From assembly GCA_964452575.1 (NCBI GenBank), contig CAYVMN010000079.1:1-19447 (forward strand): a DNA stretch of 19,447 nucleotides, read 5' to 3'. The notes below the pieces were generated by a model, which was given only the letters and a program-made list of their open reading frames with translations, was not told where the DNA came from and ran no database searches. Origin of the DNA: CAYVMN01 sp964452575. GTDB lineage: Bacteria > Desulfobacterota > DSM-4660 > Desulfatiglandales > Desulfatiglandaceae. Every line of letters begins with the position of its first letter. Within the stretch, counting starts at the first letter, position 1. Both the position numbers and the translations under genes were made by a program. Below are positions 7,882 to 16,203 of the stretch, in pieces.

Positions 7882-9099
7882 TTGCACACAGAGATGAAGA
7901 AGATAGTATTGGCCTATTCAGGGGGGCTTGATACCTCAGTGATCCTGAGTTGGCTGAAGGAGCGATATGAGTGCCCGGTGGTAGCCTATTCCGCCAACCT
8001 GGGACAAGGGGAAGAGCTCCACGGCCTCAAAGAAAAGGCGATCAAGACCGGGGCGGATGAGGTCTTTATTGAAGACTTGAGGGAGGAGTTTGTCCGGGAT
8101 TTCATATTCCCTGCCCTCCGGGCCAATGCCATTTATGAATCCCAATACCTGATGGGTACGTCCCTCGCCAGGCCGCTCATAGCCAGAGGCCAGGTGGAGA
8201 CCGCCAGAAAGGTGGGGGCCGATGCAGTAGCCCATGGCGCCACCGGGAAGGGCAATGATCAAGTGAGGTTTGAACTGGCCTACATGGCCCTTGAACCGAC
8301 ACTCAAGATTATTGCTCCATGGAGGATATGGGATTTCAAGGGCCGGGAAGATCTGATGGAGTATGCCCGCTCAAGGAAGATACCTGTACCTGTGACTAGA
8401 GAAAAACCTTTCTCCAGCGACAGAAATCTCTTGCATATCAGTTTTGAGGGGGGGATCCTTGAAGACGTCTGGAGCGAGCCCCCGGAGGATATGTTTGTCC
8501 TCTCCGTCTCTCCGGAGAAGGCACCCGATAGACCAACATACCTCGAAATAGGGTTTAAAGAAGGTAATCCCGTCTCTCTGGATGGAGAGATTATGGCCCC
8601 TGTTGACCTCCTGACCCGGCTGAACGAGCTGGGGGGCAGGAACGGGATCGGCCGCGTGGACATGGTGGAAAACCGTTATGTGGGTATGAAATCAAGGGGG
8701 ATATACGAGACGCCAGGGGGTACCATACTCAGGGTCGGCCACATGGCCATGGAATCGGTCACCCTGGACAGGGAGGTCATGCACATCCGGGACGGGCTGG
8801 TACCCCGCTATTCAGAGATGATTTATAATGGTTACTGGTTTTCTCCTGAAAGGGAGATGCTTCAGGCCCTGATAGAGGAAACACAGAAAAATGTGAACGG
8901 TGTTGTCAGATTAAAGCTCTATAAGGGGAATTGCATAGTGGCGGGTAGGAAATCCGATACAACCCTTTACCATCAAGACTTCGCCACATTCGAGGAGGAT
9001 GCAGTGTACAACCAAAGGCATGCCGAGGGATTTATACGACTAAACGGCCTCCGACTCAAGATAGCCCGGCTGTTGCGGCAGGGAAGGAGAGGCTCATAA
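7882..9099 (+). CDS. argG: Argininosuccinate synthase
   Basis: Joins citrulline and aspartate with ATP to form argininosuccinate, the penultimate step of arginine synthesis. The PP-loop ATP site AYSGGLDTS is at 11-19, the ANLGQGEEL segment near 38-46, and GATGKGNDQVRFEL at 119-132. All are hallmarks of the family, and 405 residues is the normal length. The likely start is TTG, chosen from the spacing to GGAGG. Using ATG 7894 would remove four residues and leave the fold intact. It sits directly between argD and argH with short gaps, which indicates one transcript. Its substrate citrulline requires ornithine carbamoyltransferase, which is not encoded in this window. Confidence 0.97.
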   Translation: MHTEMKKIVLAYSGGLDTSVILSWLKERYECPVVAYSANLGQGEELHGLKEKAIKTGADEVFIEDLREEFVRDFIFPALRANAIYESQYLMGTSLARPLIARGQVETARKVGADAVAHGATGKGNDQVRFELAYMALEPTLKIIAPWRIWDFKGREDLMEYARSRKIPVPVTREKPFSSDRNLLHISFEGGILEDVWSEPPEDMFVLSVSPEKAPDRPTYLEIGFKEGNPVSLDGEIMAPVDLLTRLNELGGRNGIGRVDMVENRYVGMKSRGIYETPGGTILRVGHMAMESVTLDREVMHIRDGLVPRYSEMIYNGYWFSPEREMLQALIEETQKNVNGVVRLKLYKGNCIVAGRKSDTTLYHQDFATFEEDAVYNQRHAEGFIRLNGLRLKIARLLRQGRRGS

Positions 9100-9103
9100 G
9101 GGA

Positions 9104-10489
9104 ATGAGTATGGCTCGCAAGGTTTGGGGTAGCCGTTTTCGGGAGGAGACTGACCGGCTGGTAGAGAGATTCAATGCCTCCATAGGCTTTGACCACCGTC
9201 TCTATGCCCATGATATAGAGGGCAGCATAGCCCATTGCCGGATGTTGGCAAGCCAGGGTATAATCACCCAGGAAGAGACCCTCAAGATAATAGAGGCCCT
9301 CGCAGAGATAAACAGGGAAATAGAGCGTGGCGACCTTCGCCCGGACGACGACTACGAAGATATTCACAGCCTCATAGAAGGCGTACTCATAGACAAGATA
9401 GGTGTGGTGGGCGAAAAGATCCACACAGGCAGGAGCCGCAATGACCAGGTGGTCCTGGACACCCGTCTCTACGTAAGGGATAGCATTCACCGTGTGATCG
9501 ATCTGATCAAAAAGACGCAACTTGCCCTCATAACCCTTGCAGAGGAAAATTTCGACCTGATAATGCCCGGATACACCCATCTACAGAGGGCCCAGCCTGT
9601 GCTCGTGGCGCACCATTTGCATGCCTTCTATGAGATGCTCAAGAGGGATAAAGAGCGGTTTCGGGAGTCCCTTGCAAGGGTTAATGTCCTGCCACTGGGA
9701 AGCGCCGCCCTGGCTGGCACCACCTTTGACCTGGATCGGGAGATGGTGGCAAAGGAGCTTGGATTCGATAGGATCAGTGAGAACAGCATGGATGCCGTAA
9801 GCGACAGGGATTTTGTCCTCGAGTTCCTCTTCAATGCATCGGTCCTGATGATGCACCTCAGCCGCCTGAGTGAGGAACTGATATTATGGGCGAGCCGTGA
9901 GTTCGGCTTCATCACCATATCTGATGCCTTTTGCACGGGCAGCAGCATAATGCCCCAGAAGAAGAACCCGGATGTGCCGGAGCTGATCAGGGGGAAAACC
10001 GGTCGGGTCTATGGCCATCTTATCTCACTTCTGACTACCATGAAGGGGCTGCCCCTTGCCTATAACAAAGATACCCAGGAGGATAAAGAGGCCCTGTTTG
10101 ACGCAACGGATACCGTGGAGATCTGCCTGGGAGTGTTTGTGAGCTTCCTTGGGGCAATCTCCTTTAATGCCGATCGGCTGAGGGAGGCCGCAAAAAAGGG
10201 GTTTCTGGTCGCCACTGACCTCGCCGATTATCTGACCTTAAGAGGCATAACCTTTCGCAGGGCGCATGAGATCGTAGGGCAAATGGTCCTCTTTGCCCTT
10301 GAGCGGGAAAAGGAGCTTTCTGACTTGACCCTTGATGAGATGAAAGGCTTCAGCGGGCACATCGGGCAGGATGTCTATGAATGGCTCGATCCGCTATCTT
10401 CTCCAAAAAGGAGGAATCTCCCTGGTGGAACAGGCCCTGAGATCGTTGAGAGGAACCTTCGAAGGGCGAGACAGGAGCTTGAGGCTTGA
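9104..10489 (+). CDS. argH: Argininosuccinate lyase
   Basis: Splits argininosuccinate into arginine and fumarate, the last step of arginine synthesis. It belongs to the fumarase/aspartase superfamily and acts as a homotetramer. Conserved regions are visible in order: the N-terminal KVWGSRF, HTGRSRNDQV (107-116), PGYTHLQRAQP (155-165, with catalytic-region His159), and the signature GSSIMPQKKNPD (289-300) with the active-site serine loop. The length (461) is normal. The start ATG 9104 has AAGGGA upstream; ATG 9110 is the alternative and would drop two residues. Only four bases separate it from argG. Its TGA overlaps the TTG start of the following lipoprotein gene. Confidence 0.97.
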   Translation: MSMARKVWGSRFREETDRLVERFNASIGFDHRLYAHDIEGSIAHCRMLASQGIITQEETLKIIEALAEINREIERGDLRPDDDYEDIHSLIEGVLIDKIGVVGEKIHTGRSRNDQVVLDTRLYVRDSIHRVIDLIKKTQLALITLAEENFDLIMPGYTHLQRAQPVLVAHHLHAFYEMLKRDKERFRESLARVNVLPLGSAALAGTTFDLDREMVAKELGFDRISENSMDAVSDRDFVLEFLFNASVLMMHLSRLSEELILWASREFGFITISDAFCTGSSIMPQKKNPDVPELIRGKTGRVYGHLISLLTTMKGLPLAYNKDTQEDKEALFDATDTVEICLGVFVSFLGAISFNADRLREAAKKGFLVATDLADYLTLRGITFRRAHEIVGQMVLFALEREKELSDLTLDEMKGFSGHIGQDVYEWLDPLSSPKRRNLPGGTGPEIVERNLRRARQELEA

Positions 10490-10935
10490 GATATCGGCCA
10501 GGGTTCTTTATTATTGCAGTTGGGGTGATTCTCCTGATCCTGGTCGCCTGCGGTAAGAAGGCCTCCCCATCATTGCCCAAGAGGGTAATGCCCATGAGGG
10601 TAACCAAGTTAGAGGCCGGGTTGGAGAAAGGAACCATTGTCTTGAGGGGCAGGGTAATCGGTCCAGAGGGGAAAGGCCGAGTGAGCGGTGACGTAACGGG
10701 GTGTCGGGTCTATCACGCCCGGTACGACACAGACGACACGCCCTGTGAGACCTGCCCCATCGAGTATGATGGCTTCAGGCTAATAAAGGGAGAGGTGATA
10801 ACCGGCGAAGGATTTTACTGCCAGGTCCCGGGAGAGGCAACCAAGGGGACCCATTTCTTTGAGGTGCGACTCATTGGAGCGGATGGGGCAGTAGGATCGC
10901 TATCGAATAGGGCCAAACTTACGATTTATGATTGA
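10486..10935 (+). CDS. LptM-like lipoprotein with possible Fn3-like domain
   Basis: A predicted outer-membrane or periplasmic lipoprotein of unknown function. Residues 1-21 form a signal peptide with a hydrophobic core (FFIIAVGVILLILVA) and the lipobox LVAC, giving lipidated Cys22. The mature start CGKKASPSLP resembles the CG-K-G-P-P opening of the small LptM (YifL) lipoproteins, which in E. coli lie beside dapF. Those are only about 50-70 residues, so the extra 110 residues are a separate domain. This domain is beta-rich and vaguely fibronectin-III-like (weak inference). It carries Cys73, a CETC pair (87, 90) and Cys112, which could form disulfides. The start is TTG and overlaps the argH stop (TTGA), consistent with translational coupling. 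The gene is probably real, but its function is not recognised. Confidence 0.75.
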   Translation: MRYRPGFFIIAVGVILLILVACGKKASPSLPKRVMPMRVTKLEAGLEKGTIVLRGRVIGPEGKGRVSGDVTGCRVYHARYDTDDTPCETCPIEYDGFRLIKGEVITGEGFYCQVPGEATKGTHFFEVRLIGADGAVGSLSNRAKLTIYD

Positions 10936-10937
10936 TA

Positions 10938-11084
10938 ATTGTTGGCAATCGTTCACCACAGAGGGCACAGAGTACACAGAGCAAACTCTTTTGTTTTGAT
11001 CATTGATTAACCATCGGAAGGGCCTTTTTACTCCCTCTGTGTTCTCAGTGATCTCGGTGGTGACCTGTTACGATTGTTGGTTGT
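10938..11084. repeat. Imperfect palindromic repeat (MITE-like)
   Basis: Between the lipoprotein gene and lysA, the 29 bases at 10953-10981 match the reverse complement of 11035-11063 with five mismatches. The shared core reads TCACCAC-GAG, then CAC-GAG, then ACACAGAG, so each arm also holds a short internal repeat of CACAGAG type. Flanking AACAATCG-like pieces extend the symmetry outwards. The loop (10982-11034) is unrelated sequence. It resembles a non-autonomous mobile or REP-type element; no transposase is present. Confidence 0.6.
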
Positions 11085-11138
11085 CGTCCTAAGACTCAGA
11101 CCTTTCTGAACAACCAATTGTCAATCAACGATTCAAAC

Positions 11139-12401
11139 ATGCATCATTTTCATTACATAAGAGACGAACTCTACTGTGAAGATGTCCCTGTCTCACAGGT
11201 GGCTGTTGAGGTAGGTACACCATTCTACCTATACTCCCACGCTACCTTAAGGCAACACTTTAAGGCTTTTGAACAAGCCTTTGATGATATTGAACATCTA
11301 ATCTGTTTTTCGGTCAAGTCCAATTCCAATATTGCCATACTCAGGCTCTTCGCCCTTGAAGGTGGGGGCATGGATATTGTCTCAGGAGGGGAGCTCTACC
11401 GGGCCCTAAAGGCCGGAGTAAAACCCCAAAAGATAGTCTATTCAGGGGTAGGCAAAGATACCGAAGACCTTGAGTATGCCCTTCGTTCAGATATCCTGAT
11501 GTTTAATGTTGAGTCTCCCCTTGAGCTCTTGAAACTCAATGAGATATCCCGGAGGGTATACAAAAGGGCGAGGATCGCCATCAGGGTCAACCCGGACGTT
11601 GACCCAAAGACGCACCCCTATATCTCCACAGGATTAAGAGAAAATAAGTTTGGGATCAACATCAAAGATGCACTTGAACAATATTCCCTGGCAGCGGGCC
11701 TGGAGAACCTTGAGGTCTCCGGGGTCTCATGCCATATCGGATCTCAGTTGACCCAGATAAGTCCCTTTGTGGATGCCCTCGGGAAAGTGAAGGAGTTGAT
11801 CGGAAGGCTCCATAAGGGCGGGATAAGGATCAGCTATCTGGACCTGGGGGGAGGGCTGGGGATCACCTATGACAGAGAAGAACCGCCTCATCCAAGGGAA
11901 TATGCCGCAGCCATAAAGCAAGAGCTCCAGGGCACGGACGTGACTCTGATCTTAGAGCCGGGCCGCGTAATTATGGGAAATGGGGGGATCCTGGTAACAG
12001 AGGTCCTCTACACAAAGCCCGCAGTGGAAAAGACGTTTATTATCGTTGATGCGGCCATGAATGACCTGATGCGACCCTGTCTCTACAATTCCTATCACTT
12101 GATCCAGCCTGTCAAGAGGGGAGATCGCGAGAAGATCAGGGCCGATATAGTTGGACCTATCTGCGAATCCGCCGACTTTTTTGCAAAGGGGAGGGAGATT
12201 GAATCGTGCCAGCAGGGGGAATTGCTGGCCATCATGAGTGCCGGGGCCTACGGATTTAGCATGGCCTCCAACTATAATTCAAGGCCGAGGGCATGCGAGG
12301 TAATGGTTAGAGGAAACCGATTCTATATCATCAGGGAGAGAGAGACCTTTGAAGACCTGGTCAAGGGCGAGAGGTTCCCGGACTTCCTGAAGGTGAGTTG
12401 A
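11139..12401 (+). CDS. lysA: Diaminopimelate decarboxylase
   Basis: Removes CO2 from meso-diaminopimelate to give lysine. It is a PLP enzyme with the alanine-racemase-type barrel. Numbering from ATG 11139 (420 residues): PLP lysine Lys60 in CFSVKSNSN, His199 in HIGSQ, phosphate-binding DLGGGLG (235-241), EPGR (273-276), substrate-site CESAD (342-346), and Tyr371 in GAYGFSMASNYN. The frame runs back to a TTG at 11118, but those codons lie in repeat-like sequence, and MHHFHYIRDELYCEDVP fits the family start. No good ribosome site precedes either start. dapF follows after 18 bases. Confidence 0.96.
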   Translation: MHHFHYIRDELYCEDVPVSQVAVEVGTPFYLYSHATLRQHFKAFEQAFDDIEHLICFSVKSNSNIAILRLFALEGGGMDIVSGGELYRALKAGVKPQKIVYSGVGKDTEDLEYALRSDILMFNVESPLELLKLNEISRRVYKRARIAIRVNPDVDPKTHPYISTGLRENKFGINIKDALEQYSLAAGLENLEVSGVSCHIGSQLTQISPFVDALGKVKELIGRLHKGGIRISYLDLGGGLGITYDREEPPHPREYAAAIKQELQGTDVTLILEPGRVIMGNGGILVTEVLYTKPAVEKTFIIVDAAMNDLMRPCLYNSYHLIQPVKRGDREKIRADIVGPICESADFFAKGREIESCQQGELLAIMSAGAYGFSMASNYNSRPRACEVMVRGNRFYIIRERETFEDLVKGERFPDFLKVS

Positions 12402-12419
12402 TGCGGGCGAGGAGGAAGT

Positions 12420-13253
12420 GTGTTAAGAGCTATGGGGTCCATTGAATTCTGGAAAATGAGCGGCAGCGGAAACGATTTCATCCTGATTGACAACAGAGAC
12501 GGTCGAATCAAGGATGAAGAGATGGGCCGTTTGGTGGCCAGTGCCTGCAGGCGCAGGGAGTCTGTGGGTGCAGATGGGGTAATTTTCGTCGTCGGATCTG
12601 AGCGATACGACTTTGGTTGGCGCTTTTTCAACGCCGACGGAGGGGAGGTGGAAATGTGCGGTAACGGTGGACGGTGCGTCTCCCGTTTCGCCTGCTTAAA
12701 GGGGATTGTGGGTCCGACAATGACCTTTGAGACCATGGCCGGACCCGTCTCCGCTGAGGTCAAGGGACGCGTGGTAAAGGTCCTTATGCCGAGGCCGGGG
12801 AGGCTATCCATGGATCTGGAAATGGATTTCCAGTTGGGATGGAAGAGTTGCGATTCTATCAATACGGGGGTCCCCCACGTGGTGGTTGGCGTCGAAGACC
12901 TCTCAAACCACCCGATCAGGGAACAGGGCAGATCTATTCGGTACCACAGCCGTTTCTCGCCCGAGGGAACCAACGCCGACTTCATGAAGATGGTCGGCCC
13001 AAATCAATTGGAGATAAGGACCTACGAGAGGGGAGTTGAGGATGAGACCCTGGCATGTGGCACCGGGGCAATCGCCTGCGCCCTGGTGGCCTCTGTCAGG
13101 GAGAAGGCAAGTTCTCCTCTCCGGGTCAGGACCAGGGGTGGTGAGGAATTGACTGTTTACTTCAGACAAGAAAACGGTTCTTTTGATCAGGTATGGCTCG
13201 AGGGGAATACCTCGATAATCTACCAGGCCCGACTGCACGATGAGGCCATCTAA
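12420..13253 (+). CDS. dapF: Diaminopimelate epimerase
   Basis: Converts LL- to meso-diaminopimelate, needed for both peptidoglycan and lysine. It is a cofactor-independent two-cysteine epimerase. The catalytic pair is visible as Cys80 (GGEVEMCGNGGRC) and Cys213 (ETLACGTGAIA), with the N-terminal KMSGSGNDF motif. The length (277) is normal. Start: GGAGG at 12411-12415 is four bases before GTG 12420. ATG 12432 would remove four residues and give a more usual N-terminus, but it is 16 bases from that site. It sits between lysA and dapA in one block. Because DapL makes the LL form, DapF is the obligatory next enzyme. Confidence 0.95.
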   Translation: MLRAMGSIEFWKMSGSGNDFILIDNRDGRIKDEEMGRLVASACRRRESVGADGVIFVVGSERYDFGWRFFNADGGEVEMCGNGGRCVSRFACLKGIVGPTMTFETMAGPVSAEVKGRVVKVLMPRPGRLSMDLEMDFQLGWKSCDSINTGVPHVVVGVEDLSNHPIREQGRSIRYHSRFSPEGTNADFMKMVGPNQLEIRTYERGVEDETLACGTGAIACALVASVREKASSPLRVRTRGGEELTVYFRQENGSFDQVWLEGNTSIIYQARLHDEAI

Positions 13254-13286
13254 TGGATTGGCGATTGATGATTGAAGGAGGGTATC

Positions 13287-14168
13287 ATGTTTAAAGGATC
13301 TATTGTGGCCATTGTGACCCCTTTTAAAGAAGGGAAAGTGGACGAGGAAACCTTTCGTGAACTGATAGAATTTCAGATCGAAAACGGGACGAACGCCATC
13401 GTCCCCTGCGGCACAACCGGGGAATCCGCCACCCTGAGTATGAAAGAACATGACCGTGTAATTGATATTGCCGTAGAGGCAGTAAACAAGAGGGTCCCTG
13501 TTATTGCAGGGACAGGCGGCAACAGTACCAGCGAGGCCATCGAACTAACCGAACATGCCAAGAAAGTAGGTGCAGACGGCACCCTGCAGGTGACCCCTTA
13601 TTATAATAAACCGACCCAGGAAGGGCTCTATCAGCATTTCAAGGCAATTGCAAAGGCCGTTCCTCTTCCCCAGGTCCTGTATAACGTGCCCGGCCGCACG
13701 GGCGTAAATATGCTTCCTGAGACCGTGGCCAGACTGGCAGAGCTTCCGGGAATAGTAGCCGTCAAGGAGGCATCGGGAAGCCTCGCCCAAATGGCCGAGA
13801 TCGTCAGGCTGGCAGGGGACAAGATTACACTCCTCTCAGGAGACGACAATGTTACCCTGCCGGTCCTTTCCCTTGGGGGAAAAGGGGTCGTCTCGGTAGT
13901 CGCCAATGTCGTCCCCAAGGAAACGGCAGAGCTTGTGAGTGCCTGGGAGGACGGTAATGTGGAACGGGCCAAGGAGCTCTTCTATAAGCTCTTTAATCTG
14001 TGCCAGGCCATGTTTTACGAAACCAACCCGATCCCGGTCAAGACCTCCCTCGCACTCATGGGAAAGATCGGTGATGAGATGAGGCTACCCCTTTATCGCA
14101 TGGCCCCCGCCAATCTGGAGAAGCTGAAAAAGGCCCTGAAGGACTTTGGTCTGCTAAAGGAGAAATGA
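13287..14168 (+). CDS. dapA: 4-hydroxy-tetrahydrodipicolinate synthase
   Basis: Condenses pyruvate with aspartate semialdehyde, the first committed step towards diaminopimelate and lysine. It is a Schiff-base aldolase with a TIM barrel, normally tetrameric. Numbering from ATG 13287 (293 residues): Thr43-Thr44 in CGTTGESATL, Tyr105-Tyr106 in TPYYNKP, Tyr132 in LYNVPGRTGVN with Arg137, and Schiff-base Lys160 in VAVKEASG. The start was chosen for GGAGGG at 13277-13282, which sits four bases before this ATG; the frame extends to TTG 13272 but that precedes the ribosome site. The stop overlaps the dapB start (ATGA). Confidence 0.97.
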   Translation: MFKGSIVAIVTPFKEGKVDEETFRELIEFQIENGTNAIVPCGTTGESATLSMKEHDRVIDIAVEAVNKRVPVIAGTGGNSTSEAIELTEHAKKVGADGTLQVTPYYNKPTQEGLYQHFKAIAKAVPLPQVLYNVPGRTGVNMLPETVARLAELPGIVAVKEASGSLAQMAEIVRLAGDKITLLSGDDNVTLPVLSLGGKGVVSVVANVVPKETAELVSAWEDGNVERAKELFYKLFNLCQAMFYETNPIPVKTSLALMGKIGDEMRLPLYRMAPANLEKLKKALKDFGLLKEK

Positions 14169-14974
14169 TCATGCTTGAGACGATTGTTGCAGGGGCTGCC
14201 GGTCGTATGGGGCAGCGAATCATAAACATGATCTCCCAGCATCCGGAGGTCAGCCTGGCCGCTGCCTTTGAAAGACCTGACCATCCCAGGATCAATGAGG
14301 ATGCAGGCCTGGTGGCCGGTGCGGGGGAACTGGACGTCCCTATTATGGGTTCTTTGAAGGAGGTGATCGACAGGGGAGAGGTATTGATCGACTTTACCAC
14401 CCCAGCCGCCACCCTTGAACATATGAGGGCCATAGCTCCGCGTGGACTGGCCATGGTTATCGGGACCACCGGGATTTCAGGTGAAATGCTTCAGGAGGTC
14501 GAGACCCTCGCAAGGAAGATCAGGTGTGTCCTGGCCCCCAACATGAGCGTGGGCGTCAATGTGATGTTTAAGATCTCCAGGGAGATGGCTCGAATACTCG
14601 GAAACGACTATGACATGGAGATCCTGGAGGTTCATCACAGGCTAAAAAAGGACGCGCCCAGCGGGACGGCCATGCGTCTGGCCCAGATCCTTGCCGAGGC
14701 TGTGGGTCGAGACCTGGAAAAGGTGGGGGTATATGAGCGCAAGGGGATGATCGGTCAGAGGACAGATGAGGAAATAGGAATACAGACCTGGAGGGCCGGA
14801 GACATCACGGGTGAACATACAGTGATGTTTGGCGGCATAGGGGAGAGGCTGGAATTGACCCATCGGGCCCATAACCGGGATAACTTCGCCAGGGGGGCGG
14901 TAAGGGCCGCCCTCTGGGTGGTCAAACGGCCCGCGGGACTTTACGACATGCAGGACGTCTTAGGGCTCAGGTAG
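14165..14974 (+). CDS. dapB: 4-hydroxy-tetrahydrodipicolinate reductase
   Basis: Reduces the DapA product with NAD(P)H to tetrahydrodipicolinate. The Rossmann nucleotide loop GAAGRMG is at 10-16, GTTG at 100-103, APNMSVGVN at 124-132, and the substrate/catalytic motif EVHHRLKKDAPSGTA at 155-169 with the His pair 157-158 and Lys161-Lys162. The length (269) is normal. AAAGGAGAA lies just before the start, and ATG 14171 two codons on is an alternative. The four-base overlap with dapA indicates translational coupling. Its product is used directly by the adjacent aminotransferase. Confidence 0.97.
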   Translation: MIMLETIVAGAAGRMGQRIINMISQHPEVSLAAAFERPDHPRINEDAGLVAGAGELDVPIMGSLKEVIDRGEVLIDFTTPAATLEHMRAIAPRGLAMVIGTTGISGEMLQEVETLARKIRCVLAPNMSVGVNVMFKISREMARILGNDYDMEILEVHHRLKKDAPSGTAMRLAQILAEAVGRDLEKVGVYERKGMIGQRTDEEIGIQTWRAGDITGEHTVMFGGIGERLELTHRAHNRDNFARGAVRAALWVVKRPAGLYDMQDVLGLR

Positions 14975-15013
14975 GCGACATAGATCGTGCAAGGTACTCG
15001 GAGATGGCAAACC

Positions 15014-16186
15014 ATGGAGATTTTCAAGAAGGCTGAGCGGCTCGAACAATTACCGCCCTATCTTTTCAAAGAGATCGATCGAAAAAAGGCAGAGGTCATG
15101 GCCAGGGGGGTAGATATCATTGACCTCGGTGTGGGTGACCCTGACCTCCCCACACCACCCCATATAATCCAGGCCCTGAAAAGATCAGCGGATGACCCGG
15201 CCAATCACAGGTATCCCTCCTACTCCGGGATGAACGACTTTAAAGAGGTGGTCGCCCAATGGTACGGAGAGCGATTCGGGGTAGGTCTGAACCCCTCAAC
15301 AGAGGTGGTCTCCCTTATAGGCAGCAAGGAGGGGCTCGCCCATCTCCCCTTGGCCTTTGTTGATCCGGGTGATGTGACCTTGGTCCCAACCCCGGCCTAT
15401 CCGGTCTACAACATTGCCACCATCTTTGCCGGGGGAGAGCCCTACTTCATGCCTCTTTTGAAGCAAAACGGATTCCTGCCTGATCTTGAGGCGATCCCCG
15501 ATCGAGTTGCCGATAGGGCCAAGGTGATGTTTCTCAACTACCCGAACAACCCCACGTCGGCGGTTGCTGACCTAGGATTTTTCAAAAGGGTAGTGGAGTT
15601 TGCCGAGAAACACCGCCTTCTGGTATGCCACGACGCGGCATATAGTGAAGTGGCCTATGACGGATATCGTTCCCCCAGTCTCCTCGAGGTGGAAGGGGCC
15701 AAAGATGTGGGCCTGGAATTTCACTCCTTGTCCAAGACCTATAACATGACCGGGTGGCGAATCGGTTTTGCCGTGGGCAATCAAAAGGGGATAGAGGGGC
15801 TTGGTGCCGTCAAGAGCAATATTGACTCCGGTGTCTTCCAGGCCGTTCAGATGGCAGGGATTGAGGCCATTCGGGGGGACCAGTCTTGTGTGCGGGAAAT
15901 GATCCAGGTCTATACAAGTCGGCGGGACCTTATGGTGGAAGGCCTGAGGGCTGTGGGCCTTGAAGTGGAGCTGCCCAAGGCAACCTTTTACCTGTGGGTC
16001 GAGGTCCCCAACGGATACACCTCTGCCCAGTTTGCGGCTCGCCTATTGGAGGAGGCAGGCCTGGTGGTTACCCCTGGAAATGGCTTTGGCGGGCCAGGGG
16101 AGGGGTATTTCCGTATTGCCCTTACCCAGAAGATGGAAAGGCTCTCCGAGGCGGTAGAGAGACTGAAGGCCATGAGGCTCAGGTAG
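15014..16186 (+). CDS. dapL: LL-diaminopimelate aminotransferase
   Basis: A PLP class I/II aminotransferase, predicted to make LL-diaminopimelate from tetrahydrodipicolinate and glutamate in one step and so bypass the acylated intermediates. Numbering from ATG 15014 (390 residues): LPPYLFKEIDRKKAE near the start, HRYPSYSGM (65-73), NYPNNPT with Asn179, Asp207 and Tyr210 in CHDAAYSE, Schiff-base Lys241 in SLSKTYNMTGWRIGF with Arg249. The opening and the HRYPSYSGM stretch fit the direct LL-DAP aminotransferase group better than general aspartate aminotransferases. The neighbours dapA, dapB, dapF and lysA, and the lack of dapD, dapC and dapE, support this. The frame reaches GTG 14987, but the extra nine residues are not family-like, and GGAG (15000-15003) suits ATG 15014. 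Confidence 0.9.
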   Translation: MEIFKKAERLEQLPPYLFKEIDRKKAEVMARGVDIIDLGVGDPDLPTPPHIIQALKRSADDPANHRYPSYSGMNDFKEVVAQWYGERFGVGLNPSTEVVSLIGSKEGLAHLPLAFVDPGDVTLVPTPAYPVYNIATIFAGGEPYFMPLLKQNGFLPDLEAIPDRVADRAKVMFLNYPNNPTSAVADLGFFKRVVEFAEKHRLLVCHDAAYSEVAYDGYRSPSLLEVEGAKDVGLEFHSLSKTYNMTGWRIGFAVGNQKGIEGLGAVKSNIDSGVFQAVQMAGIEAIRGDQSCVREMIQVYTSRRDLMVEGLRAVGLEVELPKATFYLWVEVPNGYTSAQFAARLLEEAGLVVTPGNGFGGPGEGYFRIALTQKMERLSEAVERLKAMRLR

Positions 16187-16203
16187 TATAAGGGCCTTTA
16201 GAA

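Noticed and set aside
10936..11138. Lysine riboswitch or T-box upstream of lysA
   Set aside because: No conserved riboswitch or T-box motif or terminator is visible; the symmetry is explained by the CACAGAG-type palindromic repeat.
12323..12985. 220-residue frame antisense to dapF
   Set aside because: It lies opposite the well-supported dapF gene, shows no family motif and is serine/proline-rich as expected for an antisense shadow.
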